64,000 nucleotides of DNA from Bidens hawaiensis (lineage: Eukaryota > Streptophyta > Magnoliopsida > Asterales > Asteraceae). Location: positions 2,108,001-2,172,000 of the forward strand of contig JAIQDT010000229.1 of the NCBI GenBank assembly GCA_021521415.1, given 5' to 3'. The position numbers and the translations under genes were made by a program. The notes under the pieces were generated by a model. It made no database searches. It saw only the letters and a program-made list of their open reading frames with translations, and was not told where the DNA came from. Of the stretch, positions 58,771-64,000 are shown piece by piece (position 1 is the first letter of the stretch; every line of letters begins with the position of its first letter).

Positions 58771-61700
58771 AGCATCCCCTTACTCCTTTTTCGTCCCTGA
58801 AAAAGACTTATGCAATGGAATAAAAATTAGAAAATACAGTCTTAAAAACATATAGGTTATATTAAAGTTTAGTAAAACACAAAATCACGTTCACCGATAT
58901 TGTTGTCCACTTAAACCCATGCCTTTATCTTTACCGGACAGGTAAGATCCAACACTTTTATTATTTATTTCAATTTAGTGGAACCACAGTCAAGACCCAT
59001 TTTATTTTAGATTTTACTGGACCAAGCCGCCCTAACTTGATTTAAACCTCATAATTAGCAGATCAAAGTTTTGTATTTCTTTTTTATATGAATAGTTAAG
59101 ACGATCAAGGATATTGTTTATCCACCTAAATTTAAGCATCAAAGCTTACCGGAGTAGCCATTAGATACGATTAAGGTAGAATAATTCAGCAAACTAGCTA
59201 GTGTTCCCAACTACATGACATACCCCTGTTATCAAGAAACACCTCAGGCCCATTACCACCCGTGATTTTACAAGTTTTCATCTGTCGGTTTACATACGTT
59301 GTGTCTCTAGTTGATCCTGTTTTTAATGGTATTGGACGCAACTAAGAGGACCACGCATGACTAATAGTGGGATGATCACTAGATCATAAAAAGTTTACTT
59401 CACTGTAATTGATGTAAGTGAGTGTAATGGTAGTAAGCTGCATGTTTTATGCTTAAAAGCTTTTAAATTATTTAAATATCCGAAGATACCCAAATGATAA
59501 ACCGTAAAACGACCTGTGGTCTTCGAACCCGAGGCAACCCATCAATACAAGAATTAAGGTTATTAAACCATACGCCTATGAAGTGTTAACCTCTAAAGCT
59601 AGAAGTGCACGATTTAGTTTATATCACTGGCTACTTGTCATACTCTAACGTTAAACCTACACAAGCATCGTATAATAACGTATTAAAATTTCCATAAAAT
59701 TTATAGTTTTCCTATAATCAAACTAAAAATGAGGCTTGAGTATGGCCGTACCTTTCATCTCATAGTTTCCATGGACTAACATGTTTCTCACTAAAATCAT
59801 ATTTATCGTTTATAACTAACTATCAAACCCCCCTTTCATTCTCAAAGCTGAGCCTACTGACACATCCCAAGTTAAGTGTGTTTTCATTTATATTATCTCT
59901 TATTATTAGTAGTTTTGAAAAAACAATCTCCAATAGTTATCATCATCTTCCATTTTTAGTGCAAAAGACTATATTCAAGGGACATTTTTCTTTTTCTTTT
60001 TTAACTGTTTTTTAAATAAACCAATTAAATTTAACTACGACTCAAATATCCTATCCCCACACTTAAATTTTGCATTGTCCTCAATGCAAGGATATGGACG
60101 AAAAAGAAAAATAAAGTCCGACTGCAAAAAATTAAATCTAAAACCAAAAACAAAAACAAAAACAAAAACAAAAAGTAAACAAACTAGATAATAGAAAAAA
60201 CTTAGCTTATAATATGCGCATGAAATATGACACTAAACTCTTCGTCCATGAAGGCCCTCCATCTCCGAAGGTGCACATCAAATAGTATCTTCTTTTATCA
60301 CACACGAACGGAAGCGGCAAAAACATAACAAACAATATCTAAAAATTTATCTTATCAAATCAACCATTTGATAGATATTATGCGTTCAAAATATTTCACC
60401 TAACCAATAGACAAATAAAACATGAATAAATAGTAGTAAATAATAAACATAAAGTATACGACTCAACTGCTTCATCCACACACTTGCCCTTTTTATTATA
60501 CTCTTCCTGGGGATCCTTCTTCTAGCTCACTCAATCTTTCTTCAAACCCGTGAAACTTAAAAAACAAAGAAAACTACAAAAAACTATGTTAGTGACCCGA
60601 CAAAACTTAAAAATAAAAATGGGATAAATATGCAAACTCTACACTTGAGTTTTCACTCAAGTCACTCTACTGTGTGATCTACTCGGCTTTCCGAGTGGAG
60701 CTTCCTCCACCTTGGTAAAACTACAGTGCTCTCCAATTCCAACGTCATCAGCAAAAGGGTTGCCTTGCATGAAGCGCTAAGTAAACAAAAGAGTCTTCAG
60801 CCGGACTCGTTCATGAAACCTCAATCAGGAGGCTTCTCCTTTATCCTCTTCCTATCAGTGCTCTTCAACACTATCCTTTTGCAACTAGTTGGGAAGAAAC
60901 TAATTTCCAAACTCATGTGGGCACAAAAATATGCATTCAGCTCGATCCACCAATTATTGAAACTATGAGGATGCGATAAATTCGAAAAACTTTGATTCCT
61001 GAATCCGGATATCCTCCTTCTTAGGTTACGTGGTGATCCACGAACGAATATTTCTAAAAACCTACCAGATTTACCGCGCATATGCGGTTGATTTTTCAAA
61101 ATGAGATGCAGTTCTTTATTCTTCAAGACTTCGGATATCTCTTGTGATTCCTCTTTGACGTTTAATTTCTTAACTGGCTCCCTGAATAACAATACTTCAA
61201 GCTCCTCAAGATCTCTTTCGGGGTTAAAATCTTTCTCATCCATATCAGCTAAACCCACCAAATTCATCCCTAAACTCATCCTCAAATTCAATCTTCGGCT
61301 CACTAAATTGTATTTGACTCTTTAAGCCCAGCCGAAAGTCCTCTATAACATTCGAAAGTTGTGCATTTGAATTAATGCTATAGGTGACACGTAAGAAATC
61401 CAGCAATATCTCTTCTGGATGTGGTATCTAATCCATCATTGCACCATATTAGTCTTTACAACCGATAACATTCCCCGTCTTATCAAACACCCGACAAAAT
61501 TTAGGTTCCACGTTGTAGCACTCCATAAAGATCATTGTAAATATAAAATTAAACAGAAAAGGATCACAAGCACCAAATAATAGTAAAATAAACAATATAT
61601 TAAATAAATATAAACAAATTTAAAACAATTAAACTAAACTATGTTAACCTAACTCCTACGGCTCAAAACAGACTTGAGAAAAAAAACAAAGAAAAAAATA

Positions 61701-61833
61701 ATAATAATAAAATAAAAACTACTTAGACTTGTACGACTCAAAAACAAAACAAATAGCATGGATGTAGCAAGTAATTCTAATCAAAGCTAATAAACGCAAT
61801 AGCCAAGAATCCCCGGTAATGGCGGCAAAAACT
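58771..61833 (-). other. Element D interior
   Basis: Mostly noncoding AT-rich DNA. A short frame at 60821-61303 and two small hairpins on either side of 60670 (ACTTGAG/CTCAAGT, CTCGG/CCGAG) are the only structures seen. On the minus strand, AGCGCTTCATGCAAGGCAACCC near 60755-60776 resembles the AGCGCTT..GGGAGGCAACCC stretch that follows pol in many Athila/Tat elements (from memory). Confidence 0.55.
60821..61303 (-). pseudogene. Element D residual coding frame
   Basis: 160 codons on the minus strand, starting about 510 bp after the primer site. Charged N-terminal part (DMDEKDFNPERDLEELEVLLF) and basic C-terminal part (STDRKRIKEKPPD). It ends shortly before the AGCGCTT..GGCAACCC motif, so it is probably a leftover of a gypsy polyprotein after a large internal deletion. 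No catalytic motif; I do not recognise the domain. Confidence 0.35.
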
Positions 61834-63315
61834 TGATGTTCTAAAAGTAGTTTTAAAATTATTATCTAAAATTATGTTAATCTAAACACTAAGTAATAAT
61901 TTTAGCCTCTTAACTTAACTAAAACTACAGACACAACTATTTATTTATTATTATTTTGAGGGGGATTTTACTAAAATACTATTTTTAACTAATTAATAGA
62001 ATTAAATAGGACTCAACTTAGAACTTGTACTTAATTCAGATGATGATAGATAAACCACCTAGGCCAGAATCCCCAAAGTTTTAGTTATCAGTTAATCGGA
62101 AAATGCTTTGTTATGGAACTGGGATACTAAATAGTCACTTAAAAGAAAACCCGTACAGGACCCCTGACCCTTCTCGAGAAGACACCTATGGATTTCTATT
62201 AAGTTATTTAAACATCAGTTTTAATATTAGACTTCCTTAAGGTTACCTAATTAATCATGAACGAGTACCTTTATATGAAATCCTACCTTACAACATGGAA
62301 ATCAAAGGTAGTTTAATAAATTCAATTGACTCGATAGACAAAGTTGAAAAATCAAACCTACACGGACTCCTTATGAAGAACTAAATCTAGCAATCTTAAT
62401 CAACAAAGACCCATCAATAATCTATCATCTTACAGCTATTTAGATTAGCAGCACACTTAGGTCTACTTGATTAATTATTATTGTTCCTATTGTTTTAATG
62501 CATATCAACCACAAACTAGTCAAAAACACACAGTAGATACCTAACAGAATCCTATTATATGAAAGAAAATCACCAAGGAAACTATGAAACAATAAAACTC
62601 ACCAAACAATCGTAAACACACATATGCATCAATTAAATATAACCAAACTCTTTACTGATTCACAATACCATAATGAAAAGTAAATCCCAAACAAAATCAA
62701 ACATTTAACAAAGGTTCATCGATAGCCTAGGCAGTCCATAATGTTTAGCCTTGCATCGGAAAATCAAACAAAACAATCATAAAATAAATCATGGTGAAAA
62801 CAATAGAAACGAAAGATTAAAGGCGATAAAACCCATAGCATTTGTTGTTGATTAAGTAGCATTTCACCGGCTGATTCCTTCCCTTCAAAACCGCCAAAAT
62901 ACACAATCCTAAGCTCCAAGAAACTCCATAATCGGCTGGTGGTCGAAGGTTATATTCAGGTTTAAGGTTAAAGGTGTTTAGATAGTGTATTGGTCCTTAA
63001 AAACCTGAAATTCATGGAGAATTCTTGAATCTGGCCCTCCACGCGCCGCACGGCTAAGTAAGGCCTTCCTTGTCGCGCAGCGTGGCTTGCTCCTTTTTTT
63101 TCGGTTCAATTGCTGGTCTGGTCCGGTTTAATCCTGGTTCGTTTCGGTTCTCAGTTTTAGTTCGTTTCTTGCTCTTTTCAACCATGTTTAACACCTGAGA
63201 CCTATAAAATATTATTAAGTTAGTAGTATACACATTTTAAAGGAGAACGAACTAAAAACAATTAAAAACAAAACAAACTATACGAGGGAAATCATGTGTA
63301 TTTTGCGTTATATCA
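61834..63315 (-). repeat. Element D 5' LTR (minus orientation)
   Basis: 1482 bp, colinear with 57178-58770. On the minus strand it begins TGATATAACGC and ends AACATCA next to the tRNA-Asp-type primer site. Confidence 0.75.
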
Positions 63316-64000
63316 GGCTTGTTTACACTATTACACTTTGTTTATGCCTGCTTTCTTGATTAACTTCTTTAGCATAATTCATCAAAATGTCTTTGTCGAT
63401 GCTTTATCTTACTTAACTTATACGTAGGTACATTTTGCCTTGGTTCTCGTTCACGCTACCCACTTTGAACTTGTCATGTCTCCCTGTGGATGTTATTGTA
63501 AGGATGCGATTTCTTTGACCCATGCCCTTTCTTATTCTTTTGTATGTTGGAAGACAAAGCTTTGTTTATACTGTGATGCTTCTTTTTGTTGGATGCTGTT
63601 ATTTTGATTTTATCTTCTCAACAGCTTTGTTAAATCCTTATTTTGATCTCTCTTCTCTAGTAATGTGTAGATTTGATTTTCTTTGTTACCCCGGGCGGAG
63701 TTACTTACGTTAACCATTTTCCCATCTTCCATCGACTCATTCATGTCGTTTATCAATATATTTTTTTAGAAACGCCTTTCTTCTTGCAACGAGCGGATCT
63801 ACTATGATCGTGCCTAATTCTGGCCCAACAATGGCTACATTTCGCCAGTTTCTTCCAAAATTACTCCTTCTACTTAGCCCCCGGGTGATTTTCTAGTGAG
63901 CTCATTTTCTTTCGTGCCAACTTTCGAATAAGTAAGCGACTTGGTTGAGGGATTAAATAATACCAATGCGATTTTGCTGAATGCACTGACTTTATATTTG
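63316..64000. other. Unassigned right end of window
   Basis: T-rich sequence without a recognisable gene. The frame at 63522-63713 (63 codons, hydrophobic) has no domain and no upstream promoter I can support. Confidence 0.5.

Larger units (their letters stand above)
57178..63315 (-). mobile_element. Element D: LARD-like non-autonomous gypsy element
   Basis: Two direct repeats (57178-58770 and 61834-63315) flank a 3.06-kb interior without RT, RNase H or integrase. Orientation is minus: next to the right repeat lies TCCCCGGTAATGGCGGCA (61810-61827), which matches the 3' end of tRNA-Asp at about 15 of 18 positions, so the right repeat is the 5' LTR. Next to the left repeat, the minus strand has an AAAAAGGAGTAAGGGGA polypurine tract (58771-58790). 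A tRNA-Asp primer site is typical of Athila/Tat-type elements. No target duplication was found (GACCC versus GGCTT). Confidence 0.7.

Overview
This window is plant nuclear DNA made almost entirely of nested transposable elements. I see no complete host gene. The evidence is several plant-type Ty3/gypsy retrotransposons with tRNA-iMet or tRNA-Asp primer sites, inverted-repeat elements sitting in (TA)n runs, and AT-rich spacers. The gag-pol proteins look like the Tekay/Del chromovirus lineage. The long LTRs (1.9-3.1 kb) and the gag style suggest a large-genome eudicot, possibly Asteraceae; the family-level guess is inference only.

Layout. 1-1355 is AT-rich DNA with a 150-bp tandem repeat. 1356-4917 is a probable solo LTR (TSD AAGCT). 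4923-6710 is unrecognised, with one weak exon candidate. 6711-7406 is an inverted-repeat element. 7484-17655 is a second inverted-repeat element, split by element E1, a young, nearly intact gypsy element (8172-17293, LTRs 1903 bp each, TSD GTAGG). 18997-20906 is element C, a 1.9-kb non-autonomous LTR element (TSD AGAGC). 20984-27378 is a tandem array of a ~1.85-kb unit. 27628-30473 is a decayed forward copy of an RT gene with zinc fingers and a restriction-like endonuclease.

31456-56862 is element A, an old gypsy element (TSD TGTTA) that has taken three later insertions. A 5'-truncated reverse-strand copy of the same RT family sits in its leader (about 33739-36651). Element B, a 12.5-kb gypsy element, sits just after its protease (37637-50109, TSD CAGAT). 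A 1.6-kb solo LTR sits in its integrase (52052-53675, TSD TAACC). 57178-63315 is element D, a minus-strand LARD-like element with a tRNA-Asp primer site. The rest is unassigned.

Relative ages follow from nesting and LTR divergence. A is oldest (LTRs differ by roughly 10-15% by eye), B is intermediate (about 2-3% in the parts compared), and E1 is youngest (13 substitutions in 1903 bp by hand count). Each gypsy element has lost at least one catalytic residue or the reading frame. The least expected signals are short hairpin arrays in retrotransposon leaders whose stems co-vary, an extra membrane-anchored ORF upstream of gag in B, and the zinc-finger/RT/REL-type retroelement.
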